Assembly (NCBI GenBank): GCA_902776195.1
Contig: CACYPF010000006.1
Coordinates: forward strand, 1 to 64,000
Direction: 5' to 3'
Source: an uncultured Prevotellaceae bacterium
Lineage (GTDB): Bacteria > Bacteroidota > Bacteroidia > Bacteroidales > Bacteroidaceae
Length of the DNA: 64,000 nt
Part shown: positions 49,063 to 56,446 of the stretch, in pieces
Numbering within the stretch: the stretch's first letter is position 1
How the letters are laid out: each line of letters starts with the position of its first letter
Made by a program: the position numbers and the translations under genes
Notes under the pieces: model-generated
Databases searched by the model: none
The model's input: only the letters and a program-made list of their open reading frames with translations
Told to the model about the DNA's origin: nothing

Positions 49063-49899
49063 TTACTTTTTGAGTCGTTCGATACTCATGTCAAACAACT
49101 GCTGTATAAACTCGTCTTTGGTTTTCTTCTTCAGCTTCACAATTTCTGTTGTCACGATGTTCTTCTCCACATCCTCCAGCGACTTGGCATTCTTACAGAG
49201 TTTGTATATCTGTGTGGCATAACTGTTGGCAGCCGCTCCCTCGGTGTTTTTCAGGAAGTGGTTCTTATAGGTGTTGAATTCTGAGAGCCATGTCTCGGAC
49301 GGCTTGGTGTCAGAGTCGGAGAAAAAACTGCCGAATGCGAAATTGCTGCCATTGACCGTAATAGTTCTTGACTGTTTCTTTTCCTGCCGGAACTTCAGTG
49401 TCGTGGCATAGGTTTTGGCGATGCGTCCTCTTATCTTATTACCATTCTCTACCCATTCCAACGCATAGGCATAACGGTGTTGACGCAGCGAGTCGCTGGG
49501 GTCAAGGAAACAGGCATAGATCCATTTCGAGTCTTTGATCAGTCCGATGGCGACCCCCCCTTTATTACTGTCACCAACGGCGAGAGAGACATAGTCCTCA
49601 CTATTGCCATTCGACCCGGTACTGACACTATAGGCATGAGCCTCATCTTGTTCGAATGCTTTCCTGATGTCGTCTATCAGTCGTTTATCACGATTATCTG
49701 TTAACTCAAAGTCATAGGTGTCCTCCAGTCCTTCCATCGTTCCAGAGTCAGGATCCTTCTCCACACTATGTCTTGAACTTACTTCTTTAATACTACTATT
49801 CCTCAGGACATCGAAAGCCTGTTGGATGTGTTGCTGTGCGAGTATTGCCGAGGGTAATAGCATCAGCATACCCGTGATAAGGATGTTTTTACTCTTCAT
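49063..49899 (-). CDS. Secreted hypothetical protein of sigma-operon
   Basis: 278 residues from MKSKNILITGMLMLLPSAILAQ, a signal peptide. The mature part has a DxE-rich region (DTYDFELTDNRDKRLIDDIRKAFEQDE), beta-strands (EDYVSLAVG, GVAIGLIKDSKWIYACFLDP) and a helical C-terminus. I do not know the family. It overlaps the anti-sigma-like gene by 11 bases and precedes the receptor gene by 6 bases, so it is made with both and may act in the periplasm as a signal relay. Confidence 0.7.
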   Translation of the reverse strand: MKSKNILITGMLMLLPSAILAQQHIQQAFDVLRNSSIKEVSSRHSVEKDPDSGTMEGLEDTYDFELTDNRDKRLIDDIRKAFEQDEAHAYSVSTGSNGNSEDYVSLAVGDSNKGGVAIGLIKDSKWIYACFLDPSDSLRQHRYAYALEWVENGNKIRGRIAKTYATTLKFRQEKKQSRTITVNGSNFAFGSFFSDSDTKPSETWLSEFNTYKNHFLKNTEGAAANSYATQIYKLCKNAKSLEDVEKNIVTTEIVKLKKKTKDEFIQQLFDMSIERLKK

Positions 49900-50503
49900 A
49901 TGCGAAATATTCTTTTGGTTCCTCAACATAAATAATGGTTCCGTCTTCCAGCATCACAGGCACAAAGCCTGCTGTTATCAACTGGGTACGTGTAATCTCT
50001 TGCTTTGCCTGTTCTATCTGTTGTCTGACAGCCTCCTGCTCTTGTTCCACCTCCGCCATCAGCGTATAAGCCTTGTCATAGTCGTGGATGGTGGGCTCTG
50101 GTTTGCGCAGTCGTGGGCGTTTCCTTTTGGCAGGCTGTTGTTTGCGCAGGGCAGTGGTGTCGGGCAGGGGCTGCTCGTTAGGAGCCTCTGGGCGGAGTAC
50201 AATAGTAGTGTCTGCCTTTGCGGTCAGGGTGGGCGACTGCTGGGCTGGTTGCCATAACATGGCAACAGACAGGACTGCCGTTCCAACCACGGCGGCGGCA
50301 CTCCACCCTATCCAGCGCTTCCTGTGCCTCTGGGGTTTCATCCCTTCCAGTTCCGCAAACAACAGGCGATACTCCTCCCATTCCGCAGGCACATTGCCTT
50401 GGGTGAAATACTGGTTGAGGATATCCTCCTCTTCCAGTGTCGTCGTGCCGTCCATGAACTTAGTCAGCAGACTATGGAGGTACTCCTTAGTGTATTGTCT
50501 CAT
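49889..50503 (-). CDS. Anti-sigma-factor-like single-pass membrane protein
   Basis: 204 residues. The cytoplasmic N-terminus starts MRQYTKEYLHSLLTKFMDGTTTLEEEDILNQYF, a pattern common in Bacteroidetes proteins behind ECF sigma genes. One membrane segment at ~66-84 (WSAAAVVGTAVLSVAMLW) is followed by a Pro/Lys/Arg-rich periplasmic part and a coiled-coil stretch (EQEQEAVRQQIEQAKQEI). It probably holds the sigma factor at the membrane until a signal arrives. It overlaps the sigma gene by four bases. Confidence 0.75.
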   Translation of the reverse strand: MRQYTKEYLHSLLTKFMDGTTTLEEEDILNQYFTQGNVPAEWEEYRLLFAELEGMKPQRHRKRWIGWSAAAVVGTAVLSVAMLWQPAQQSPTLTAKADTTIVLRPEAPNEQPLPDTTALRKQQPAKRKRPRLRKPEPTIHDYDKAYTLMAEVEQEQEAVRQQIEQAKQEITRTQLITAGFVPVMLEDGTIIYVEEPKEYFAYEE

Positions 50504-50994
50504 ATCTTGTTTCTTCGTTTGATCTCTTCTAATAATGTCCGTCTTGCTCTTGCTAACAGTGTGCTGACGGAGGAAATTTCTATACCTAACAGACGGGCTA
50601 TCTTCTCATGGCTGTGCCGCTCAACCTGTCGCATATATAATAAGGTGCGCTGGGTAGTGGGCAGTTGCTCCAGTTTCCTTGTCAGCCATTCCTCGTCCTC
50701 CTTTGTCTCCAAGAGTTCTTGCGGACTATTGGTCAGCATGGTCACTTTCTCTGCTATTAGCAGCTCCATGGATCGTCGCCGTTGGTGGTTTCGTACCAGG
50801 TGGCGGGTCATCAGTGTCACCAGCGCCTCCACCGACTGGTAGCTGTCCAGTTCATTGCGCATCTGCCACAGTCGAAGCATCACATCCTGTGCGATGTCCT
50901 CTGCCTCCTCATTGCCCGCCCCACAGCCGTGTCCTACACTCAAGGACTTCTGATACCATGTGCGGGCTTGTCGTTCAAATGCGCTTTTGTCCAT
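50500..50994 (-). CDS. ECF RNA polymerase sigma factor
   Basis: 164 residues. Region 2 is EAEDIAQDVMLRLWQMRNELDSYQS, with ALVTLMTRHLVRNHQRRR following; region 4 is LPTTQRTLLYMRQVERHSHEKIARLLGIEISSVSTLLARARRTL. First gene of the operon sigma, anti-sigma-like protein, secreted protein, receptor. The -7 box TACTTTTG (51073-51080) is upstream; a separate ECF target promoter cannot be read. Confidence 0.92.
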   Translation of the reverse strand: MDKSAFERQARTWYQKSLSVGHGCGAGNEEAEDIAQDVMLRLWQMRNELDSYQSVEALVTLMTRHLVRNHQRRRSMELLIAEKVTMLTNSPQELLETKEDEEWLTRKLEQLPTTQRTLLYMRQVERHSHEKIARLLGIEISSVSTLLARARRTLLEEIKRRNKI

Positions 50995-51130
50995 TTTATC
51001 TCTTTGTCACTTATAAGACACTCAACATCTCCAAAACCAAACAGGAATTAGTAAACCTTAACAAATTTGTCGCAAAAGTAGTAAGATAATATGAAACGTC
51101 CTAAAATAAAGACTGACATTTGTCTGACAA

Positions 51131-51595
51131 TTAATAGTTGTCAAGAATCTGCTTCAGTTTCTCACGCTCTCGCTGCTTTTTTGATTTTCGATGCGGGAAT
51201 AGTTTACTGATTAAACATCCGATAAGGGATATTGGATTGACACCTGTCGTCATGGCTCCAGCCTGCTGTTCCTTTCGTTGTTCCTCCAGCCAATGGCTTT
51301 GATAAGCAAGTCGCATATCTGTTCTCAATGCTGGTGTTATGATATTTATGTTGACTTGGGGGCGCTCTGGCATCTGTTCTAATGTGTTAATGGCAGAAAT
51401 GTGCGATTCCATCGGGGATATTACCTGACTGTCACGGGGGGCGGATCTCAAGGGCTCATTGCGCAGCCATTCCTCATAATCGCTTTTTAACGAGTCAGTT
51501 TTCATGGAGCGTTTACCATCCTCAGAACTTTGTGCGTAACAGTTGGTTGTCACCAACAGCAGGACAAAGAATAATATATAAAAAAGGTGAGTCAT
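51131..51595 (-). CDS. Small secreted protein paired with a winged-helix regulator
   Basis: 154 residues. Signal peptide HLFYILFFVLLLVTTNCYAQ is followed by a charged, mostly helical region with a Met/Pro/Asn stretch (MPERPQVNINIITPALRTDM) and ends in a hydrophobic turn (NPISLIGCLISKLFP) and a lysine-rich tail. No family is recognised. It shares its first base with the stop of the winged-helix gene upstream, so both are translated together, and the exported product may be an input or target of that regulator. Confidence 0.65.
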   Translation of the reverse strand: MTHLFYILFFVLLLVTTNCYAQSSEDGKRSMKTDSLKSDYEEWLRNEPLRSAPRDSQVISPMESHISAINTLEQMPERPQVNINIITPALRTDMRLAYQSHWLEEQRKEQQAGAMTTGVNPISLIGCLISKLFPHRKSKKQREREKLKQILDNY

Positions 51596-51909
51596 CAGAA
51601 TTGTATCAAGCGATAACCAAATCCACGTGCGTTGATGATTTTGAGGGAAGGGTCTGCCGAGAGGATATGTTTCATACGTGACATGAAGACATAGAGTGAA
51701 TTCAGATTATAAATATTGTCATCATCCCAAAATTCAATTAAGAGGATATGGTTCTCTACGATGTCACCTTGTGCCTCTATCAGCATACCAAGGATAGATG
51801 CCTCGCGAAACGACAATTTTCTGGAAGAAAGTGTCCCGTCAAGCGCATGGAACAATAGCTCCTGTTTTTGCAGGTTTAATTCAAAGCGTCCGATTTGTAA
51901 TACGTTCAT
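51595..51909 (-). CDS. Stand-alone OmpR-type winged-helix protein
   Basis: 104 residues containing only a Trans_reg_C winged-helix domain: RKLSFREASILGMLIEAQGDIVENHILL, then LNSLYVFMSRMKHILSADPSLKIINARGFGYRLI. There is no receiver or membrane domain. The C-terminus matches the OmpR/PhoB wing hairpin (GFGYRL). It is translationally coupled to a small secreted protein. It faces a divergent cluster that also ends in a winged-helix protein, 53625-54296. Confidence 0.85.
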   Translation of the reverse strand: MNVLQIGRFELNLQKQELLFHALDGTLSSRKLSFREASILGMLIEAQGDIVENHILLIEFWDDDNIYNLNSLYVFMSRMKHILSADPSLKIINARGFGYRLIQF

Positions 51910-52191
51910 GACTTTGCGTTATTTTATGGGTCAGTAATTTAAATGACGGCGCAAAGTTATAGTGAATAAACAAAACTGGCAGGCTGATTTTCCTTACAAA
52001 ACCTTACAGATGATTAAATTAAGGCTTTCTTAAAATATTTTTCGTTTAAAAGTCTTTCATCATAGTAATAAAGATTAATACCTTTACTTTTAGATTATGA
52101 TTTGACTAAACTAAATGATTTGTCAGACAAATGTCAGGGATTTATTTTCTTTGTCTTTGTCTGTTTTTATAATTTTGCAGGAAAAACGGAT

Positions 52192-52743
52192 ATGGGTATT
52201 AAGCGATTTACATGGTTGGCATTACTGATCATAATAGTCAGTGCAATAACCGTCTTGTCGAAAGGGCATAAGGAAAGACCATCGTTTCAAGAGAAGTTGG
52301 CAGAGGCAATTAAATATTGTCGTATCGAAACCTATCATGATTCCTATTACGACTATGAGGTGAAATATCCTGCATTCTTTGAGCAAGTCCCCGACTCCCT
52401 TATTGATGAGGAAGGAGCCAGTCTGTTCCGCTGTGGGAATGTGGAATTGTCGGCACAGGTCATTCCTAACAGCGACAGTCTCAACATGCAAGAGGGTATG
52501 CAACACTTTGCCGCTCTTCATCATGCATCATGTCAGCGACAAGCCGCTCATTCTTTTATCTTGTACGGACCACTCTATATCAACAATAGTCGCATGCCTA
52601 ACTACCGGTTTTATAGTAAGTACGTGCGTCATCGCAAACTCTGGTTTGTGCAGACACTGACTTATCCGGATAGTTGCGCCAAGGCAGTAGCTCCGCTCAT
52701 CCGTCAGATTGATGACTGGGCTGTGTGGGAAAAACCTATATAA
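52192..52743 (+). CDS. Single-pass membrane-anchored protein, function unknown
   Basis: 183 residues from MGIKRFTWLALLIIIVSAITVL; the longer start at 52102 lies above the -7 box TAATTTTG (52170-52177). One N-terminal membrane helix or uncleaved signal is followed by a ~150-residue periplasmic domain with YYDYEVKYPAFFEQVPDSL and LWFVQTLTYPDSCAKAVAPLIRQI. These phrases resemble small Bacteroidetes lipoprotein-like or Psb/PsbP-like folds that bind envelope ligands, but I cannot name a family. First of three plus-strand genes ending in a membrane winged-helix protein. Confidence 0.65.
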   Translation: MGIKRFTWLALLIIIVSAITVLSKGHKERPSFQEKLAEAIKYCRIETYHDSYYDYEVKYPAFFEQVPDSLIDEEGASLFRCGNVELSAQVIPNSDSLNMQEGMQHFAALHHASCQRQAAHSFILYGPLYINNSRMPNYRFYSKYVRHRKLWFVQTLTYPDSCAKAVAPLIRQIDDWAVWEKPI

Positions 52744-52803
52744 AGTTAAATAGTACAAACAGATGAAGTTGTTCAGAAACAAAATTGTACTTTTGCTCAT
52801 GAT

Positions 52804-53613
52804 ATGAAAAGAGTCTGTACCATAAGTCTTTTTCTCTTGCTCTTGCCATTAAGTATGATGGCGCAAGTAGAAACGGGTGGTTCCCAACTACCCGATAAGA
52901 CTGTGGATATCATGCAGACAGCTATCAACCAGCATTTCCTGAAAGACTCTTTGCGTTTCCAGACAGACATCATGCGTCCGCAGTTGTCAATACCCAGAGA
53001 GCCACAGTTGGTTAGTTATACCCACCAGATCAAACAGGGTGCGACAGGATTGAACCTGTGGAAAGGTGCTTCCCTCGGCTTTTATGGGGCGGCCAGTCAG
53101 ATGCCAGGACTGATGAACACGGAAACGGGTATGATGATGCTTCACCAGAACGCAGGACGATGGCATTTTACAGCTTCCGCACTTGCCAATAAATACTGGA
53201 TGCCTTGGCAGCGTACCCTCTCGACACAATACGGTCTTGGCGGTACTGTCGGCTATGACCTCAGCGAGGCAGTGTCGCTTCATGCCTTTGGCTATTATTA
53301 TGCTAACCAAATGCAGGTAGGACCAGCTATGAGTCCGTATGTGAATAACACAACTTATGGAGGCTATGCGGATATCCGTTTCAATAAGACATTCGGAACA
53401 AAAATGGGGGTGCGCCGCTATGTCAACCCTATGAATGGCAAGTGGACTACAGAGCCTATCGTCAACCCCTATATCAAAATAGGAGACTCTAAAATAGAAC
53501 TGCCTCTTGGTGGTCTGCTGAAAGCATTGGTATGGGGTGACCGTGACAACCCCATGCACTTCCAGCCCCGTCCACAAGCACCAATCCAACCCGCCAGAAG
53601 AATCAGAAGATAA
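52804..53613 (+). CDS. Secreted, beta-rich outer-membrane-like protein
   Basis: 269 residues with signal peptide KRVCTISLFLLLLPLSMMAQ. The mature part has alternating beta-strands with Gly and aromatic residues (GASLGFYGAASQMPGLMNTETG, FTASALANKYWMP, AVSLHAFGYYYANQ, TTYGGYADIRFNKTFGTKMGVRRYVN) and a Pro/Arg-rich tail. It looks like a small outer-membrane barrel. No family is recognised. A -7 box TACTTTTG (52788-52795) sits 9 bases before the ATG. It precedes the membrane winged-helix gene by 11 bases. Confidence 0.65.
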   Translation: MKRVCTISLFLLLLPLSMMAQVETGGSQLPDKTVDIMQTAINQHFLKDSLRFQTDIMRPQLSIPREPQLVSYTHQIKQGATGLNLWKGASLGFYGAASQMPGLMNTETGMMMLHQNAGRWHFTASALANKYWMPWQRTLSTQYGLGGTVGYDLSEAVSLHAFGYYYANQMQVGPAMSPYVNNTTYGGYADIRFNKTFGTKMGVRRYVNPMNGKWTTEPIVNPYIKIGDSKIELPLGGLLKALVWGDRDNPMHFQPRPQAPIQPARRIRR

Positions 53614-53624
53614 ATTAAGCTACT

Positions 53625-54296
53625 ATGAAACAACAATATGTCATTGTGCTCTTTGCACTGATCATCACCTCCAGTATGGTAAGTTTTACAAGTTATAGGG
53701 CAACGGAGCGTGAAGTAAACGAGGATATGAGCCAGGCACTTGCACTTGCCCTTAACAAACAGCAATCGGACGTAATCAGTGCCGATACCATCCAGGTCTT
53801 CAACCGCTATTTGCAGATAGAGGCACTACGAGGGAATGCTTTATTGGCAGTAGATACCCGACAAGGATTCCGCCCTCGTCCACAATGTTCAATGGCAACT
53901 ATCTTCGCACTCTCCGACCAGCGTCCTGCTATGGCTTTATGGATGATGACGATGCTATGGAGTTTGTATTGCCTTTGGCAGCGCAGGAAACAAGTATCAA
54001 GCATCTATGGCTATGGTGGACTGGTCTATTCAGAAACCGACAAACGCTTTTTTGGTCTGAAAGGTGAGCATGTGAAACTGACCCCGATGCAACAACAACT
54101 GATGGAGATGTTCTATACGTCGCCCACCCATCTGCTGACAAAGACAGAGATTTGTGAAGCTCTGTGGCCAAAGAAAGAAGATGCCAATGAGACACTTTAT
54201 ACTTTGATACGCAGACTGAAACCCATTATTGAGCAACACTCCAACTTGAAAATAGCATCGGACCGTGGTCGTGCCTATGAACTGAAAGTTAAGTGA
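53625..54296 (+). CDS. Membrane-bound winged-helix regulator, ToxR-like but reversed
   Basis: 223 residues. Membrane segment 1 at ~5-25 (YVIVLFALIITSSMVSFTSY) leads into a ~75-residue periplasmic loop. Segment 2 at ~103-120 (ALWMMTMLWSLYCLW) is followed by a cytoplasmic winged-helix domain at ~145-223 (LTPMQQQLMEMFYTSPTHLLTKTEICEALWPKKEDANETLYTLIRRLKPIIEQHSNLKIASDRGRAYELKV). ToxR/CadC have the winged helix at the N-terminus; here it is C-terminal after two passes. The cluster of exported proteins upstream may supply its signal. It converges on the repeat protein with an 11-base gap. Confidence 0.8.
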   Translation: MKQQYVIVLFALIITSSMVSFTSYRATEREVNEDMSQALALALNKQQSDVISADTIQVFNRYLQIEALRGNALLAVDTRQGFRPRPQCSMATIFALSDQRPAMALWMMTMLWSLYCLWQRRKQVSSIYGYGGLVYSETDKRFFGLKGEHVKLTPMQQQLMEMFYTSPTHLLTKTEICEALWPKKEDANETLYTLIRRLKPIIEQHSNLKIASDRGRAYELKVK

Positions 54297-54307
54297 TTGG
54301 ATTTTTA

Positions 54308-55351
54308 CTATAGGTTATAGAAACCGAAGAAGTAAACGACCGCCACCTTTTGGGCATCTTTCATCCCCACAGCGCGACCAATGACAGAGCCACCTTTGAC
54401 GACATCACCGTTGGAGCGGATCTCTCCAACGATGGAGCCACCCTGCCATACCTTACCACCTTGCACCTTGCCAACGATAGAACCACCTTTTCTGATATCA
54501 CCATTGGAGAGTATCTTACCTGCCACACTGCCACCAACACGGATATCGCCATTGCTTTCGATTTTACCGCGGTTCGAACCATTTATCCATATCTCGTTGT
54601 TGGCACGTATCTCACCAACGGAACTACCGCCCTTCCAGAGTTTCACAGCACCAGCTCCACCAGAGCGAGAGATGGCTTCATCTGCTTTAGCATTGGCTAT
54701 CTGCTGCTGACGCATCTCTTGATTGAATTTCACTTTCTCATCATACTTCTGTTTAAACTCTGTGAGCATCTCGTCAGTAGCAATCAGGTTGAAAAGGATG
54801 AAAGCCTGTATCTGTTTGTCCATAGCAGACTGCGACCATCCCATCTTGTCGTTAAAGAGGTACATGCCAGTGTCGTCAATCTTACCAAACCACTCACCAT
54901 TGCGAGTCACCTCGCCCGTCTGGGGGTTGTATTTGATATTTTGTGTCTGAGCAGTATTCATCGTGCCATCAGGCAGTATCTCTCCAATCCGTCGTCCATC
55001 GCCTACTACCACAGATCCGTTACTTTGGAAAGTATAAACATGTGCCCGTTTGTACTCATTGCCCACCTTACCGATCTGTGTGTACTGACGAGTTTCCGGA
55101 TTCCACTCTCCCATGGGATTGCCATTGATATAGTAAAGCGGGATGATATTACCATTCACAGCAGTGTTGACGGCATCGTTCGCTTTGTTATTGATAGCAT
55201 CGTTTGCATTATTAGTGACTGCTTCTTTCACTTTCTGTTTTGCAGCATTCAGCAAACCACCAAACTGGGCGTTAGTCTCGTTGCAAAAACCAAGTGCCAA
55301 AACGATAGCTATTGAAATACGCATCAATCGTGAGGAAAATAATTGTTTCAT
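54308..55351 (-). CDS. Exported protein with C-terminal 16-residue Gly-rich repeats
   Basis: 347 residues with signal peptide RISIAIVLALGFCNETNAQ. Residues ~30-60 are alanine/asparagine-rich helices (KVKEAVTNNANDAINNKANDAVNTAV). A middle domain has sequence IGEILPDG and similar. From about 240 to 335 there are five to six units of ~15-16 residues, each with xGGSxxGxIxxNGDI (GGSVAGKILSNGDI, GGSIVGEIRSNGDV, GGSIVGKVQGGKV). Such units suggest a beta-solenoid or sheet-stack. Function unknown. A -7 box TATATTTG (55398-55405) precedes it. Confidence 0.7.
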   Translation of the reverse strand: MKQLFSSRLMRISIAIVLALGFCNETNAQFGGLLNAAKQKVKEAVTNNANDAINNKANDAVNTAVNGNIIPLYYINGNPMGEWNPETRQYTQIGKVGNEYKRAHVYTFQSNGSVVVGDGRRIGEILPDGTMNTAQTQNIKYNPQTGEVTRNGEWFGKIDDTGMYLFNDKMGWSQSAMDKQIQAFILFNLIATDEMLTEFKQKYDEKVKFNQEMRQQQIANAKADEAISRSGGAGAVKLWKGGSSVGEIRANNEIWINGSNRGKIESNGDIRVGGSVAGKILSNGDIRKGGSIVGKVQGGKVWQGGSIVGEIRSNGDVVKGGSVIGRAVGMKDAQKVAVVYFFGFYNL

Positions 55352-55409
55352 AGTCTCTTTAGGTTTTATTGTTAATATTAGCTTTCGATATTCTTTGCAA
55401 ATATAATAA

Positions 55410-56195
55410 TTATTTTTGAATTAACAGATTATGTTTGGGAAAAAATCTCAACCACTCCTTACGTTCCGCTTCCGGCATTTTCTCAATGGCATAACGGAGA
55501 GTGGTACGAGGCATGTCGTGGGCATGTTGGCGGAGAAAGTCGCGCAGCAGGTCCATGCTACACCGCTTACCCATCTCACGCAGCATCCAGCCGACAGCCT
55601 TATGCATGAGGTCATGAGGATGGTACAGGTGTATCTCAGCATATCGCAGGCACCATGAGGGGTCACCCTGCTGGGAGGTTTTCCATGTACACACCATGCT
55701 CATGCGCTGTCGCCACAGATTGTCGCTTGCGGCAAGACTGTCGAGCAGTTGCCGTTTATAGTTGCTATCACCGAGGTGGGAGGGCAGCAGCAACCAATGT
55801 CCAAGAATCTTTGGAGCCGAGAGGTCTACCAAGTCCCAGTTGTTAGCCCGCTCCGCATATTTCAGGTAAATTTCCACGATTTCATCGCGTTTTCTGATAG
55901 CCTCAGCATCGTTAAGCTGTCGTTTGGTCGCCTGCCTCTCAAACTGTGAGACCATAATCAGCAGACCGCATAGTCTTACCTCATGCCAACGTGACATCAG
56001 TAATTCTGTTACCATGCTAAGTGGTATATCCTTGACAGCCTTGACGACCTCACGTGTCTGGGGCACCTTCAGTCCAAGAAACTCATCACCCTCTCCATAT
56101 TCGCCCGGTCCTGTCTTGAAGAACCCCATCAACACACGTCGCTGCTCGTCATTGCGCAGCGACTCCATATACCCGATAATCTCCTTAACCTTCAT
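55410..56195 (-). CDS. DNA alkylation repair protein (AlkD-like)
   Basis: 261 residues, all helical HEAT-like repeats. The start VKEIIGYMESLRNDEQRRVLMGFFKTGPGEYGEGDEFLGLKVPQTR and the core SRWHEVRLCGLLIMVSQFE, NNWDLVDLSAPKILG, HDLMHKAVGWMLREMGKR match AlkD-family glycosylases, which remove positively charged alkylated bases without base flipping. Key Trp and Asp positions (NNWDLVD) are present. No operon partner is clear. Confidence 0.88.
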   Translation of the reverse strand: MKVKEIIGYMESLRNDEQRRVLMGFFKTGPGEYGEGDEFLGLKVPQTREVVKAVKDIPLSMVTELLMSRWHEVRLCGLLIMVSQFERQATKRQLNDAEAIRKRDEIVEIYLKYAERANNWDLVDLSAPKILGHWLLLPSHLGDSNYKRQLLDSLAASDNLWRQRMSMVCTWKTSQQGDPSWCLRYAEIHLYHPHDLMHKAVGWMLREMGKRCSMDLLRDFLRQHAHDMPRTTLRYAIEKMPEAERKEWLRFFPKHNLLIQK

Positions 56196-56446
56196 AGCAT
56201 TACCTTCTTACCATTCTTTTATCTTATTCCATTCCTCGGCAAATATACAACAATTTCAGATAAAATATGCCACTTTAATGGGTATAAGTTTCAAAATATG
56301 CAATTCCTGTTTCAAAATATGCAATTTCTGCTTAATATGGCTTTCTACTATTGTTTGTATTATATTTTTTTGTAATTTTGCACTCACTTTCTTCGGGACA
56401 TCAACTCGGAGAAGCTATTAGAAGGCAATAATAAGAAGTATTAGTT
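56196..56446. promoter_or_regulatory. Intergenic region with 21-bp tandem repeat and promoter
   Basis: The 21-mer 'gtttcaaaatatgcaattcct' occurs twice back to back (56288-56308, 56309-56329) with one base changed, and a partial third copy lies near 56262. Downstream is TTG (56351-56353), 19 bases, TAATTTTG (56373-56380), a good promoter for the kinase gene. The repeats sit 20-60 bases above the -33 element, as operator sites for a dimeric regulator might. Confidence 0.6.

Noticed and set aside
48259-49284. 341-codon plus-strand ORF opposite the receptor gene
   Set aside because: It is antisense to a clear receptor and secreted protein with signal peptides; its His/Ile/Leu-heavy make-up is the mirror of the real genes.
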